In this document: positions 1 through 7,524 of the stretch, one piece after another
Position numbering within the stretch: position 1 is the first letter of the stretch
Layout of the letters: every line of letters starts with the position of its first letter
Origin: Pseudogulbenkiania subflava DSM 22618
GTDB taxonomy: Bacteria > Pseudomonadota > Gammaproteobacteria > Burkholderiales > Chromobacteriaceae
DNA length: 64,000 nt
Assembly (NCBI RefSeq): GCF_900177275.1
Contig: NZ_FXAG01000002.1
Location: 179,234-243,233, forward strand
Reading direction: 5' to 3'
Notes under the pieces: generated by a model
The model's database searches: none
The model's input: only the letters and a program-made list of their open reading frames with translations
What the model was told of the DNA's origin: nothing
Position numbers and translations under genes: made by a program

Positions 1-412
1 CGATGATCTGTTCCGGGGTGTCTTCGGCCAACCTTTCGATTACCCAGGCCGGCAGTTCGGCCTGTACCGCCAGTTCGTCCGGCAGTGTCTTGCCCTTGAG
101 CTCGGCCACCCAGTTGCGTTCTTCTTCCTTCAGGCTGCCGCCAAATTCCTTCAGGTTGAGCCCGCGCACGCGCGCCAGCGTGGCCAGCGCCAGACGGCGC
201 GGGGTGGGCTTCTGCGGCGCGATCACCGCCTTGAGCTGGCTGAAGCGGCGCAGGCAGGCGAAGGCGGTTTCGGCGATGACGTGGCGGTCGTTGGCGCCGA
301 GGTTGGCGTGCTCGCGGAAGTAGGCGCTCAGCACGGCGTCGGCGGGACGGTCGAAGCGGACCATCTTGCCGAGCACGGTTTCGATGTGGAAGAGCTGGGT
401 CTGGTTGATCAT
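1..412 (-). CDS. rsmB: 16S rRNA m5C methyltransferase RsmB/NOP family, N-terminal part (cut by window edge)
   Basis: The minus-strand frame is open from the ATG at 412-410 to the window edge, giving 137 residues that begin MINQTQLFHIETVLGKMV. The helical N-terminal segment, with the stretch TAFACLRRFSQLKAV and a basic PRRLALATLARVRG region, resembles the NusB-like RNA-binding domain that precedes the SAM-dependent methyltransferase domain of RsmB-type enzymes. The catalytic part lies outside the window, so the family call rests on the N-terminus alone. The last codons visible (ERLAED) are encoded by a copy of the GGTTGGCCGAAG repeat. It lies 10 bp downstream of the DUF3108 gene on the same strand and is probably cotranscribed with it. 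Confidence 0.72.
   Translation of the reverse strand, partial: MINQTQLFHIETVLGKMVRFDRPADAVLSAYFREHANLGANDRHVIAETAFACLRRFSQLKAVIAPQKPTPRRLALATLARVRGLNLKEFGGSLKEEERNWVAELKGKTLPDELAVQAELPAWVIERLAEDTPEQII
22..33 (-). repeat. GGTTGGCCGAAG repeat inside rsmB
   Basis: Exact 12-mer in the coding sense of rsmB (AAAGGTTGGCCGAAGA), read as ERLAED. Confidence 0.75.
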
Positions 413-422
413 CGTGGTTCCG

Positions 423-1562
423 TTAGGGGTTTTCCGACAGAGACCAGACGGTCTTGCCGTTGATGTCGATGCGGCGGGCGCGCTGGTCCAGTGTCTTGTC
501 CTTGTCGATGCGCAGGATGCGCACCGGCAGGTTGGCAAAGTCCGGCGCCAGCCAGAATTCGGTCACGTCGTCGCCGTTCTTGGCGCGGAATACGACCACG
601 CGCAGCGTGCCGTGGTCGGGCGGGTAGCGGGTTTCGCCACCTGGCGCCAGCGGATAGTCGTACACCTTCTTGCCGGTGGTGATGCGTTGTTGTGGCGGCA
701 GCAGGCTGCCGCCGGTCAGCGCCAGCTGGTAGCCCAGGCTCAGGATGTCCTGTGTGCCCGGGGCGAGTTCGGCCTGCTTGTCGCCGTGGTCGCCGTAGGC
801 GAGGGTGTTGGCGCTCCAGTCGAAGCGCGCCGATTCGCGTTCGGTGTCGCCGCGCCAGGCCTGGTAGGCGAGCGGAGTCAGCCCGCGCTTGCCGATGCTG
901 CCGCGCGACTGGTAGCGCAGGTGGGGGCCGATGATCGGCGTCAGGCGCGCGTCCAGGGTGTAGTTGGCGCCGCTGCGTTGCCAGCTGATCTCGCCGTGGC
1001 CGGCCATCAGGCTGCCGTAGTAGATCTGGTAGTCGACGCGCGAGCTGTCGGGAAAGCGGCGCGTCTTGGCGGCGCCCTTGGCTTCCAGTCCGGTGCTGTC
1101 GTCGGCTTGCGGCGGCGGTGCGGCGGGGTCGCTGTTGTCGTTGGCCGGCTGTTCCGCCGACGGCGTGGCGGCCGGGGCGGGGCTGGGCTCGGCGGCGGCC
1201 GGCACGTCTTTGGCGGCAGGGGTTTCCGTGGCGGCGGCCAGCATGTCTTTGCCTGCCGGAGGCGCTTCGGCGACGGGGGCGGACGCGGCATCGGCGCGAT
1301 GCGCGGCGCGGGCGCGGTGGTGGCGCTTGACGCCCGGAGCGTGCCCGGCCGGGACGGCCACCAGCCCGGTGGACGGGGCCGCGGCCGGCGCGGGGCCGGC
1401 TTCCGGTTCCAGTGTCATCGCCTGCATCGCCACAGACAAGGGCTGCAGCTTGGCCGGTTCCGGCAGGCTCGCCGCGTGCGGCAGATGACCGGACAGCAGC
1501 ACGCCCAGGTGTAGCAGCAGCGAGAGCGCCAGTGCCAGGAGCAGGGGGCGGTAGAGTCGCAT
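423..1562 (-). CDS. DUF3108 envelope protein with one N-terminal membrane segment
   Basis: The protein has 379 residues from the ATG at 1562 (MRLYRPLLLALALSLLLHLG). It starts with a hydrophobic anchor at about residues 6-24, followed by a low-complexity Ala/Pro-rich linker to about residue 160. The C-terminal domain is predicted beta-rich and starts near DYQIYYGSLMAGHGEISW, which fits DUF3108, a family of unknown function in proteobacterial envelopes. An in-frame ATG at 1640 would add 26 basic residues and overlap the end of purN. I prefer 1562 because the hydrophobic segment then sits at the N-terminus as in signal anchors, but neither start has a clear ribosome binding site. It follows purN and precedes rsmB on the same strand. 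Function is unknown. Confidence 0.75.
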   Translation of the reverse strand: MRLYRPLLLALALSLLLHLGVLLSGHLPHAASLPEPAKLQPLSVAMQAMTLEPEAGPAPAAAPSTGLVAVPAGHAPGVKRHHRARAAHRADAASAPVAEAPPAGKDMLAAATETPAAKDVPAAAEPSPAPAATPSAEQPANDNSDPAAPPPQADDSTGLEAKGAAKTRRFPDSSRVDYQIYYGSLMAGHGEISWQRSGANYTLDARLTPIIGPHLRYQSRGSIGKRGLTPLAYQAWRGDTERESARFDWSANTLAYGDHGDKQAELAPGTQDILSLGYQLALTGGSLLPPQQRITTGKKVYDYPLAPGGETRYPPDHGTLRVVVFRAKNGDDVTEFWLAPDFANLPVRILRIDKDKTLDQRARRIDINGKTVWSLSENP

Positions 1563-1612
1563 GGCTATTCGAGCGGCGCGGGAGGCAGGACGTTCCCGCC
1601 AAGCGCCATGGC

Positions 1613-2248
1613 TCAGTTCAGAGAGGGCGAAATCAGCCATTGTGTGGCGTCCTGGGCGCGGCCTTTGACGCGGCCGTCGACGATGGCCAGCTCGCCGGCG
1701 ACGAAGCGGCGCACCGCCTCCGGGTACATCTGGTGCTCGATCTTCAGCACGCGTGCCGCCAGGGTGTCCTCGCTGTCGTCGTCCTGCACCGGTACCACTC
1801 CCTGCGCCACGATCGGGCCGTGGTCGAGGTCGGCGGTGACGAAGTGCACGGTACAGCCGGCCACCTTGCAGCCCATGTCGATGGCGCGCTGATGGGTGTG
1901 CAGGCCGGTGAAGGCCGGCAGCAGCGAGGGGTGGATGTTCAGCATGCGGCCTTCGTAACGGCGAGTGAAGTCCGGGGTCAGGATGCGCATGAAGCCGGCC
2001 AGCACCACCAGGTCCGGGGCGTAGCCGTCGATCAGCTCGGCCAGCGCGACGTCGAACGCCTCGCGGCTGGCGAAGGCCTTGTGGTCGAGCGTGGCGGTAG
2101 GCACACCGCGTTCGGCCGCCCAGGCGAGACCCGCAGCGCCGGGGCGGTTGCTGATCACCGCGGCGATGCGCGCGCCGGGAATCTGCGCCTCGACGATGGC
2201 TTGCATGTTGGAGCCACGGCCGGAAATCAGGATGACGATGTTTTTCAT
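1613..2248 (-). CDS. purN: Phosphoribosylglycinamide formyltransferase (10-formyl-THF dependent)
   Basis: PurN transfers the formyl group of 10-formyltetrahydrofolate to GAR in de novo purine synthesis, in the cytoplasm. The 211-residue protein has the usual length. The N-terminal SGRGSN loop (residues 9-14) binds phosphate. The catalytic cluster is visible: N104 and H106 in MLNIHPSLLPAF, and D142 in DLDHGP. It lies about 100 bp downstream of purM on the same strand, the common purM-purN order, but with a hairpin between them that could reduce readthrough. The end comes 51 bp before the preferred start of the DUF3108 gene. Confidence 0.96.
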   Translation of the reverse strand: MKNIVILISGRGSNMQAIVEAQIPGARIAAVISNRPGAAGLAWAAERGVPTATLDHKAFASREAFDVALAELIDGYAPDLVVLAGFMRILTPDFTRRYEGRMLNIHPSLLPAFTGLHTHQRAIDMGCKVAGCTVHFVTADLDHGPIVAQGVVPVQDDDSEDTLAARVLKIEHQMYPEAVRRFVAGELAIVDGRVKGRAQDATQWLISPSLN

Positions 2249-2289
2249 GGTGGTTGAGCGTAGGCAAGCGTCCTTGCCGTACAGACTAC

Positions 2290-2332
2290 CAAAGACAAAC
2301 GCCGCCAGCCCGTCAGCCAGCGGCGTTGTGTT
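2290..2332 (-). terminator. Hairpin between purM and purN
   Basis: Arms AACGCCGC (2298-2305) and GCGGCGTT (2320-2327) pair around a 14-base loop. Read on the minus strand the hairpin is followed by TTGTCTTT. It sits after the purM stop, so it probably attenuates or ends purM transcription before purN. Confidence 0.6.
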
Positions 2333-2347
2333 TCAAACGGGAGACGC

Positions 2348-3385
2348 TCAGTTTACCTGGGTCTGGTGCTCGTCGCCGTTGCGCGCGCGGATCACGCCGA
2401 TGCGCGATACCGTTTCGCCCTGTTCGGTCAGGATGGCCGCGGCCTGGTCAGCGTCGGCGGCGTCCACGATCACCACCATGCCGATGCCGCAGTTGAAGGT
2501 GCGGTACATCTCCTGCGCGTCGACATTGCCTTCGGCCTGCAGCCACTGGAACAGCTTCGGCAGCTCCCAGCTCTTGGCGTCGATCTGCGCCACGGTGTTT
2601 TCCGGCAGCACGCGCGGGGTGTTCTCGGTGATGCCGCCGCCGGTGATGTGGGCCATGCCCTTCACGTTCAGCTGCTGCATCAGTGCCAGGAGCGGCTTCA
2701 CGTAGATGCGGGTCGGAGCGATGATCGCCTCGCGCAGGGTCTTGCCGCCGTCGAACTCGGCGTCCAGTGCCGGCTGGGCGCGCTCGATGATCTTGCGCAC
2801 CAGGCTGTAGCCGTTGGAGTGCACGCCGTTGGATTTCAGGCCAAGTACCACGTCGCCCGGCTTGATGTCGCGGCCGGTGATGACCTTGCTCTTTTCCACC
2901 ACGCCGACGGCGAAGCCGGCCAGGTCGTATTCGCCCACCGGGTACATGCCCGGCATCTCGGCGGTTTCACCGCCGATCAGCGCGCAACCGGCCTGCTCGC
3001 AACCCGCGGCGATGCCCTTGATCACGTCGGTGGCCTGCGCCACATCGAGCTTGCCGCAGGCGAAGTAGTCGAGGAAGAACAGCGGCTCGGCACCCTGCAC
3101 CAGGATGTCGTTGACGCTCATCGCCACCAGGTCGATGCCGACGGTATCGTGCTTGTTCCAGTCGAAGGCGAGCTTGAGCTTGGTGCCGACGCCGTCGGTG
3201 CCGGAAACCAGTACCGGTTCCTGGTATTTCTTGGAGATTTCCACCAGTGCGCCGAAACCGCCGAGGCCGCCGAGGACTTCCGGGCGCATGGTGCGCTTGG
3301 CGAACGGCTTGATGTTTTCGACGAGCGCGTCGCCGGCGTCGATGTCGACGCCGGCATCACGGTAACTGAGGGACGTGGTGTTCAA
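2348..3385 (-). CDS. purM: Phosphoribosylformylglycinamidine cyclo-ligase (AIR synthetase)
   Basis: PurM closes the imidazole ring of FGAM with ATP to give AIR, the purine step after FGAM synthesis. The protein is 345 residues, the same length as the E. coli enzyme. It begins with [19 protein letters not shown], contains [15 protein letters not shown] and the family motif [11 protein letters not shown], and continues with the C-terminal [16 protein letters not shown] segment. The ATG at 3385 is the natural start and is followed directly by the conserved tail. It is transcribed divergently from hda across a 584-bp repeat-containing spacer. Confidence 0.97.
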   Translation of the reverse strand: MNTTSLSYRDAGVDIDAGDALVENIKPFAKRTMRPEVLGGLGGFGALVEISKKYQEPVLVSGTDGVGTKLKLAFDWNKHDTVGIDLVAMSVNDILVQGAEPLFFLDYFACGKLDVAQATDVIKGIAAGCEQAGCALIGGETAEMPGMYPVGEYDLAGFAVGVVEKSKVITGRDIKPGDVVLGLKSNGVHSNGYSLVRKIIERAQPALDAEFDGGKTLREAIIAPTRIYVKPLLALMQQLNVKGMAHITGGGITENTPRVLPENTVAQIDAKSWELPKLFQWLQAEGNVDAQEMYRTFNCGIGMVVIVDAADADQAAAILTEQGETVSRIGVIRARNGDEHQTQVN

Positions 3386-3465
3386 GGTCAGCTCACTTTC
3401 TGTTCATAATCTTGCTGCGCGGCCCGGGTCTGGGCGGCTGCGCCGTGCGACAGCCTCATTGACCG

Positions 3466-3516
3466 GTTCAGTCAATTCCGGCGTCTGTGCTCTTCACCCC
3501 GCGAGGCCCGCGCACG
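3466..3516. repeat. Partial copy of the structured intergenic repeat family (copy A)
   Basis: The stretch resembles the right-hand part of the family seen at 12164-12366 and 52341-52484, with shared words TTCCGG, CTGTG, CTCTTCACCCCGC and a following GAGGCCCGC. The remainder of the unit is missing or unrecognisable, so this is a remnant call. Confidence 0.5.
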
Positions 3517-3780
3517 GCGGAGTCCGAGCCGGCGCCAGGCGCCGGTTTCAGCTCCCGGGAGGCGCTCGCCGGGTGAAACAAACCGATTCGGGTAGTCGCC
3601 GGCAACGGGTTTTCCGGTCGCGGGCGAAAAAAAGCGCCTGTATTTTAACCGAATTTTGCCGGGAACGCTGCTGTGCCGCCGCTTTTTTGCCGTCGCGGAC
3701 GCGCTCGGGCGTTGCGAGCGTGGCCTGCGGGTTTCGCGACCCCGCCGGATCAGCGTAAAATCAGGCTTTTGACGACTTGA

Positions 3781-3912
3781 AGCCTATTTCAGCAAGCGAG
3801 CGAGCCAAAGCAGGTTGAGTGCTGCCAGCGCACAGGAACCGGAATGTACATGAAGTACATGAGGATTCCTGATCGCTGAGCGAATCTAAAGATTCGCACG
3901 CAGTACTGCCGG
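3781..3912 (-). repeat. Structured intergenic repeat, copy B (minus orientation)
   Basis: Read on the minus strand it matches copies D (18389-18607) and F (53302-53438) over about 130 bp. It contains two hairpins: GCGAATCT/AGATTCGC (3880-3897), and TGTAC/GTACA (3845-3859) nested in GGAAT/ATTCC. The equivalent stems of other copies have different bases that still pair. It lies 57 bp before the hda start, in the purM-hda divergent spacer. Confidence 0.8.
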
Positions 3913-3969
3913 TGCTTAAGGCGCAGCCGCCTGACGAAATGGGCTACTTATTTCGGCCCTGCGCTTATT

Positions 3970-4644
3970 TTGGACCAGCTGATTCTCGATCTCACGCCCA
4001 CGCCGCTTCCCGCTTTCGACAACTTCGTCGCCGAACGCAACCGGGAAGTGATCACGGCGCTCACCCATCCGGGCGACGAGCGGTTCATCTACCTGTGGGG
4101 CGAACCGGGCAGCGGCAAGACCCACCTGCTGCAGGCCTGGATCGCCCACGCCGAGACGCTGGGGCGCGCCTCGATCTACCTCGACGGCCAGCGCGAGCAT
4201 CTGCCCGACTTCGCGCGCGAAGCCAGCTTCATTGCCGTCGACCACGTCGACGACCTGGCGCCGGACGACCAGATCACGCTGTTCTCGTTCTACAACTCGC
4301 TGAAAGAGGGCGGCGAGAGCCGCCTCTTGATGGCCGGGCGCCTGCCGCCGATGGCGCTGGCGGTGCGCGACGACCTGCGCACCCGCCTGGGCTGGGGGCT
4401 GGTATTCGAGGTCAAGCCACTGTCCGACGCCGACAAGCTGGCGGCCTTGCACGCCCACGCCGCCGAGCGTCAGCTGGCGATTCCCGACGACGTGTTCCGC
4501 TACCTGCTCACGCACTGGCGGCGCGACCTCTCCAGTCTGATCGGCATGCTCGATCTGCTCGACCGTTACTCGCTGGCGTTGCGCCGTCCGATCACCGTGC
4601 CCCTGGTCAAGAACATCCTCCACACCGCCCCGACGCAACCATGA
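3970..4644 (+). CDS. hda: DnaA regulatory inactivator Hda
   Basis: Hda is an AAA+ protein that, with the DNA-loaded beta clamp, stimulates ATP hydrolysis by DnaA and so prevents over-initiation of replication. The 224-residue product is DnaA-like. It has the N-terminal clamp-binding QLILDL peptide (residues 3-8), Walker A GEPGSGKT at 44-51, and a sensor/arginine-finger region near DDLRTRLGWGLVFEV. The only start that preserves the conserved N-terminus is TTG at 3970 (MDQLILDLTP). Its stop overlaps the ATG of the following HAD gene (ATGA), indicating translational coupling. Confidence 0.92.
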   Translation: MDQLILDLTPTPLPAFDNFVAERNREVITALTHPGDERFIYLWGEPGSGKTHLLQAWIAHAETLGRASIYLDGQREHLPDFAREASFIAVDHVDDLAPDDQITLFSFYNSLKEGGESRLLMAGRLPPMALAVRDDLRTRLGWGLVFEVKPLSDADKLAALHAHAAERQLAIPDDVFRYLLTHWRRDLSSLIGMLDLLDRYSLALRRPITVPLVKNILHTAPTQP

Positions 4645-5309
4645 ACCTCGCCCTTTTCGACCTCGACAACACCCTCATCGCCGGCGACTCCGACACCGAG
4701 TGGCCGAAATTCCTGATCAAGCGCGGCCTGCTCGACCCCGAGCACCACGCGCGCCAGAACGACTACTTCTACGAACAGTACAAGGCGGGCACGCTCGACA
4801 TCTACGAATTCCTCGACTTCCAGCTGCAGCCCCTGACGCGCTTCAGCCGCGAAGAACTGGCCGAGCTGCACGCCGCCTACCTGGAAGAGCACATCAAGCC
4901 GATCATCCCGCAGAAGGCGCGCGATCTCCTGGCCGCGCACGAGGCGCAGGGCGACGTGGTGCTGATCATCACCGCCACCAACCGCTTCATCACCGGCCCG
5001 ATCGCGGCCGAATTGGGCGTTGAGCACCTCATCGCGGTGGAGCTGGAAGTGGACGAGAACGGCAACTACACCGGCAAGCCCACCGGCGTGCCGAGCTACC
5101 AGGACGGCAAGATCACTCGTCTCAACGACTGGCTCGCCCAGCGTGGGGAGACGCTGGCAGGCTACGACAAGAGCTTCTTCTACAGTGACTCGCGCAACGA
5201 CATCCCGCTCTTGTCCATCGTCAGCCACCCGGTGGCGGTGGACCCGGACCCGACGTTGCAGGCGCATGCTGAAGAGCACGGCTGGCCGGTGATCACGCTG
5301 CGCGATTGA
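4641..5309 (+). CDS. HAD-IB family phosphatase (SerB-like)
   Basis: This 222-residue cytoplasmic protein carries the HAD motif I DLDNTL at residues 7-12 (nucleophile D7, acid D9). Motif II is the ITATN stretch near residue 113, and motif III/IV lies in FYSDSRNDIPLL near 195. The long cap insert after motif I is typical of the IB subfamily, which includes phosphoserine phosphatase and histidinol-phosphate phosphatase. The substrate cannot be read from the sequence. It is coupled to hda by a 4-bp overlap, a common arrangement in betaproteobacteria, and is followed by a terminator at 5321. Confidence 0.85.
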   Translation: MNLALFDLDNTLIAGDSDTEWPKFLIKRGLLDPEHHARQNDYFYEQYKAGTLDIYEFLDFQLQPLTRFSREELAELHAAYLEEHIKPIIPQKARDLLAAHEAQGDVVLIITATNRFITGPIAAELGVEHLIAVELEVDENGNYTGKPTGVPSYQDGKITRLNDWLAQRGETLAGYDKSFFYSDSRNDIPLLSIVSHPVAVDPDPTLQAHAEEHGWPVITLRD

Positions 5310-5320
5310 TTTGGAAGGAC

Positions 5321-5346
5321 AGGGCCGGGCGACCGGCCTTTTTCTT
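5321..5346 (+). terminator. Rho-independent terminator after the hda operon
   Basis: GGCCGG (5323-5328) pairs with CCGGCC (5333-5338), followed by TTTTTCTTT. It lies 12 bp after the HAD stop codon. Confidence 0.8.
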
Positions 5347-5362
5347 TGAGCCCGGCGCCTGG

Positions 5363-5424
5363 GTAGGATGGCCGGAACCCATCAACATGGTGCAATGGAT
5401 TGCGCGGAGCTCCGCCCACCCTAC
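5363..5424. repeat. REP-like GTAG-headed palindromic repeat
   Basis: The 62-bp unit starts GTAGGATGG and ends with the inverse CCACCCTAC. An internal CGGAGCTCCG palindrome is present. The GTAG head with a terminal inverted pair is typical of REP sequences mobilised by RAYT-type transposases; no such transposase is in the window. It lies between two terminators. Confidence 0.6.
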
Positions 5425-5484
5425 GTGCCAGGCTCCTCTCGAGCGGCCATGGCTCGCGGGCCTACTGAAACTCTTTGGTAAGAT

Positions 5485-5509
5485 AAAGGCCGGTTATCCG
5501 GCCTTTTTT
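5485..5509 (+). terminator. Second hairpin with T-run, upstream of the DUF815 gene
   Basis: AAGGCCGG pairs with CCGGCCTT across a TTAT loop, followed by TTTT. It is preceded by sequence resembling the end of the intergenic repeat family (GGCTCGCGGGCCT, then CTGAAAC), so it may have arrived with a repeat. Confidence 0.65.
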
Positions 5510-5562
5510 ACGCCCGCTGTTTGCGCTGCCCAGGCCAACCTTCAAGAGAAAGAACGAGACTC

Positions 5563-6432
5563 ATGGACAAGCTGGAATCCTTCCTCGCCCGCGCCGAAGC
5601 CCTGCTGGCGCGCCTCGAACCGCTGCTGCCGCCGGCCCGCCCGGAGCCGGACTGGAGCGCCCGGGCCTTCCGCTGGCGTCGCCAGGGCATGGCGGGCTGG
5701 CTCGAAGCGCTGCCCGCGCCACATAGCGTGCGCCTCTCCGATCTCACCCACATCGACCGCCAACTCGCCCAACTGGTGCGCAACACGCGCCAGTTCATCG
5801 AGCGCCGCCCGGCCAACAACGTGCTGCTGTCCGGCGCGCGCGGCACCGGCAAGTCGTCCTTGATCAAGGCGCTGCTGCCCGAGTTCGCCGAGCAGGGGCT
5901 GCGCTTGATCGAAGTCGACAAGGACCATTTGGCCGACCTCGCCCAGATCGTCGACCTGGTGGCCGCCCGTCCCGAGCGCTTCATCCTGTTCTGCGACGAC
6001 CTGTCGTTCGAGGAAGGCGACGACGGCTACAAGGCGCTCAAGACCGCGCTCGACGGCGGCCTCGCGCGCCGTGCCGACAACCTCTTGGTGTACGCCACCT
6101 CCAACCGCCGCCACCTGTTGCCGGAGCGCATGAGCGAAAACCGCCAGACCCAGCAGCACGACGGCGAAATCCACCCTGGCGAGGCGGTGGAGGAGAAGGT
6201 GTCGCTGTCCGACCGCTTCGGGCTGTGGCTATCGTTCTACCCCTTCGACCAGCGCGCCTACCTCGCGGCAGCGGGGCAGTGGCTGCAGCACTTCGGGCTG
6301 GAGATGGATGCCGAGGCCGAGCGTGCGGCGCTGCAGTGGAGTCTGACGCGGGGGAGTCGCTCGGGCCGGGTGGCGTGGCAGTTTGCTTGCGACTGGGCGG
6401 GGAGGGGGGAGGAGGAGCGGAGGGCGGAGTGA
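5563..6432 (+). CDS. DUF815 family ATP-binding protein (AAA-type)
   Basis: The 289-residue protein has Walker A GARGTGKSS at 91-99 and a Walker B-like FILFCDDLSFEE at 140-151. The segment VYATSNRRHLLPERMSEN after it is diagnostic of the DUF815 family, a single-copy P-loop ATPase of unknown function common in proteobacteria. The ATG at 5563 follows a purine-rich AAGAGAAAGAA. The C-terminus ends GRGEEERRAE. The stop lies only 8 bp from the point where the integron cassettes are inserted, so the array abuts this gene in tail-to-tail orientation. Confidence 0.88.
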   Translation: MDKLESFLARAEALLARLEPLLPPARPEPDWSARAFRWRRQGMAGWLEALPAPHSVRLSDLTHIDRQLAQLVRNTRQFIERRPANNVLLSGARGTGKSSLIKALLPEFAEQGLRLIEVDKDHLADLAQIVDLVAARPERFILFCDDLSFEEGDDGYKALKTALDGGLARRADNLLVYATSNRRHLLPERMSENRQTQQHDGEIHPGEAVEEKVSLSDRFGLWLSFYPFDQRAYLAAAGQWLQHFGLEMDAEAERAALQWSLTRGSRSGRVAWQFACDWAGRGEEERRAE

Positions 6433-6438
6433 GGGGGA

Positions 6439-6505
6439 GGTTAACGTGCAGAATCACTGGCCTGCGCGGCTTTTCGCGCAGGTCAGGTGGAATGATGGGT
6501 TGGGC
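6439..6505 (-). repeat. attC site of cassette 3 (distal end of array)
   Basis: On the minus strand the site runs from GCCCAAC (6505-6499) through a hairpin of CCTGCGCG and CGCGCAGG separated by AAAAGC, to GTTAACC (6445-6439). The last core departs from GTTRRRY at one base, as expected because its TTAACC comes from the chromosomal flank and not from a cassette. Confidence 0.82.
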
Positions 6506-6515
6506 GGGTTTGCCC

Positions 6516-7112
6516 TTATGGCCTGAGAGGATCACCATTTCCCATGCGGATGAGATAAAGCCCGATGGACATTAGTAGGTCCAGAATATCGCCGGGCTCC
6601 ATAAACGAGAAAAGCACTTCCGTTCCATTTAACGCAGGTTCAATTTCAAAGTCTGATTTCAAGTCGCTCCTTATCCAGGCAAGCCGATTGTGAGCGGGAA
6701 ATTTTGTGAGGCTTGACGGATTGTCGATCCTGAATCGATTTCCGTGAGCAATACCATTTCTTAGATGGCGAAGCAATTCCAGTTCGGGCGCACGATCAAA
6801 GTACTGATGCTGCGCCAATGCATCGCCGACCCGCAATAGGGTACCGGCAAACCAGACCCGCTCTAGTTCCGCAGCAATTAGATCGTCACTACTCGCAAGT
6901 GAAAGGAAGTGAAGGAAATGAAACACGTGAGCTGTCCCATCCTTCCGCTTCACGTCTGCCACTGGCACAATCTGGCCCGGTTGAATTTGTGGCGCGAGTT
7001 GTGCGGCCCTGGGATCAGTCGCGACTGAAATTGCCGCTAGATGTGCATAGTAGCCTTGGGATAAACGTTCGGCTAATTGCCCAACGTCGAAAGCTGCTTG
7101 ATTTAGCTTCAT
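6516..7112 (-). CDS. HEPN-motif protein in integron cassette 3
   Basis: I recognise no named family. The 198-residue protein contains LLRHLRNGIAHGNRF, with the RNGIAH hexapeptide at residues 118-123. This fits the R-x4-6-H signature of HEPN domains, many of which are ribonucleases of toxin-antitoxin and antiviral systems. The segment around residues 62-100 (HVFHFLHFLSLASSDDLIAAELERVWFAGTLL, two helices) would form the helical bundle before the motif. The C-terminus (EPGDILDLLMSIGLYLIRMG) is hydrophobic and may be a helix. The ATG at 7112 is preferred; a TTG at 7130 lies inside the attC core. No partner gene of antitoxin type is adjacent. HEPN is a motif-based inference, and loss of nuclease activity is possible. 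Confidence 0.7.
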   Translation of the reverse strand: MKLNQAAFDVGQLAERLSQGYYAHLAAISVATDPRAAQLAPQIQPGQIVPVADVKRKDGTAHVFHFLHFLSLASSDDLIAAELERVWFAGTLLRVGDALAQHQYFDRAPELELLRHLRNGIAHGNRFRIDNPSSLTKFPAHNRLAWIRSDLKSDFEIEPALNGTEVLFSFMEPGDILDLLMSIGLYLIRMGNGDPLRP

Positions 7113-7124
7113 CAGGATTACGCC

Positions 7125-7184
7125 GCCCAACGTGAACGATAACCGGTGAGCGTCAGCGCGTCCGTGTTGATTGATGGGTTAGGC
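7125..7184 (-). repeat. attC site of cassette 2 (60 bp)
   Basis: This is a textbook-sized site: GCCTAAC (7184-7178) at one end and GTTGGGC (7131-7125) at the other, 60 bp apart, with an imperfect dyad between them. The TAA inside GCCTAAC is the stop codon of the small cassette ORF. Confidence 0.9.
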
Positions 7185-7418
7185 ACCATACCAATCATTC
7201 CGGAATGCTCGACGCCCACGAACTGCCCGAAGATAAGTGAAAAGGGAGCGTGTCGATAACTTCCTTAGGCCCCCGTACATCCCAAGAAAATACGCAGCCC
7301 CCCCGTTCATTGCAGACACGTACGAAAGCCGCTTCTGGTTCAACTCGAGCCAAAACTCCGCTTCCTCAACCTCTCCTGTGTTGTCAACCAAAGCGCAGAT
7401 GGATGCGCGAGTTTCCAT
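7179..7418 (-). CDS. Small unknown protein of integron cassette 2
   Basis: The product is 79 residues from the ATG at 7418, or 82 from a GTG at 7427 that lies in the attC core. It is not recognised. It is soluble in appearance: an acidic N-terminal half (NTGEVEEAEFWLELNQKRL), a Gly-rich middle (NGGAAYFLGMYGGLRKL) and a basic end (VRGRRAFRNDWYGA). Its TAA stop is part of the attC core, typical of compact gene cassettes. Reading-frame length relative to the 301-bp cassette makes it the only candidate product. Function unknown. Confidence 0.6.
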   Translation of the reverse strand: METRASICALVDNTGEVEEAEFWLELNQKRLSYVSAMNGGAAYFLGMYGGLRKLSTRSLFTYLRAVRGRRAFRNDWYGA

Positions 7419-7425
7419 ATACAGC

Positions 7426-7524
7426 ACCTAACGTCTGACCTGAGGGGCCACCGTAGCGGCGAAGCCGTGAAGGGTATCTACAAGCGCAGCTTGTGGGCGG
7501 TTCCTCTCGACAGAATTGTTAGAG
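7426..7524 (-). repeat. attC site of cassette 1 (99 bp)
   Basis: The site runs from CTCTAAC (7524-7518) to GTTAGGT (7432-7426) on the minus strand. The inner part carries the dyad ACAAGCTGCGCTTGT and a second stem GGCTTCGCC, plus outer GAGAGGAACC/GGCCCCTC. The TAA of CTCTAAC is the stop codon of the TIR-like gene. Confidence 0.85.
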
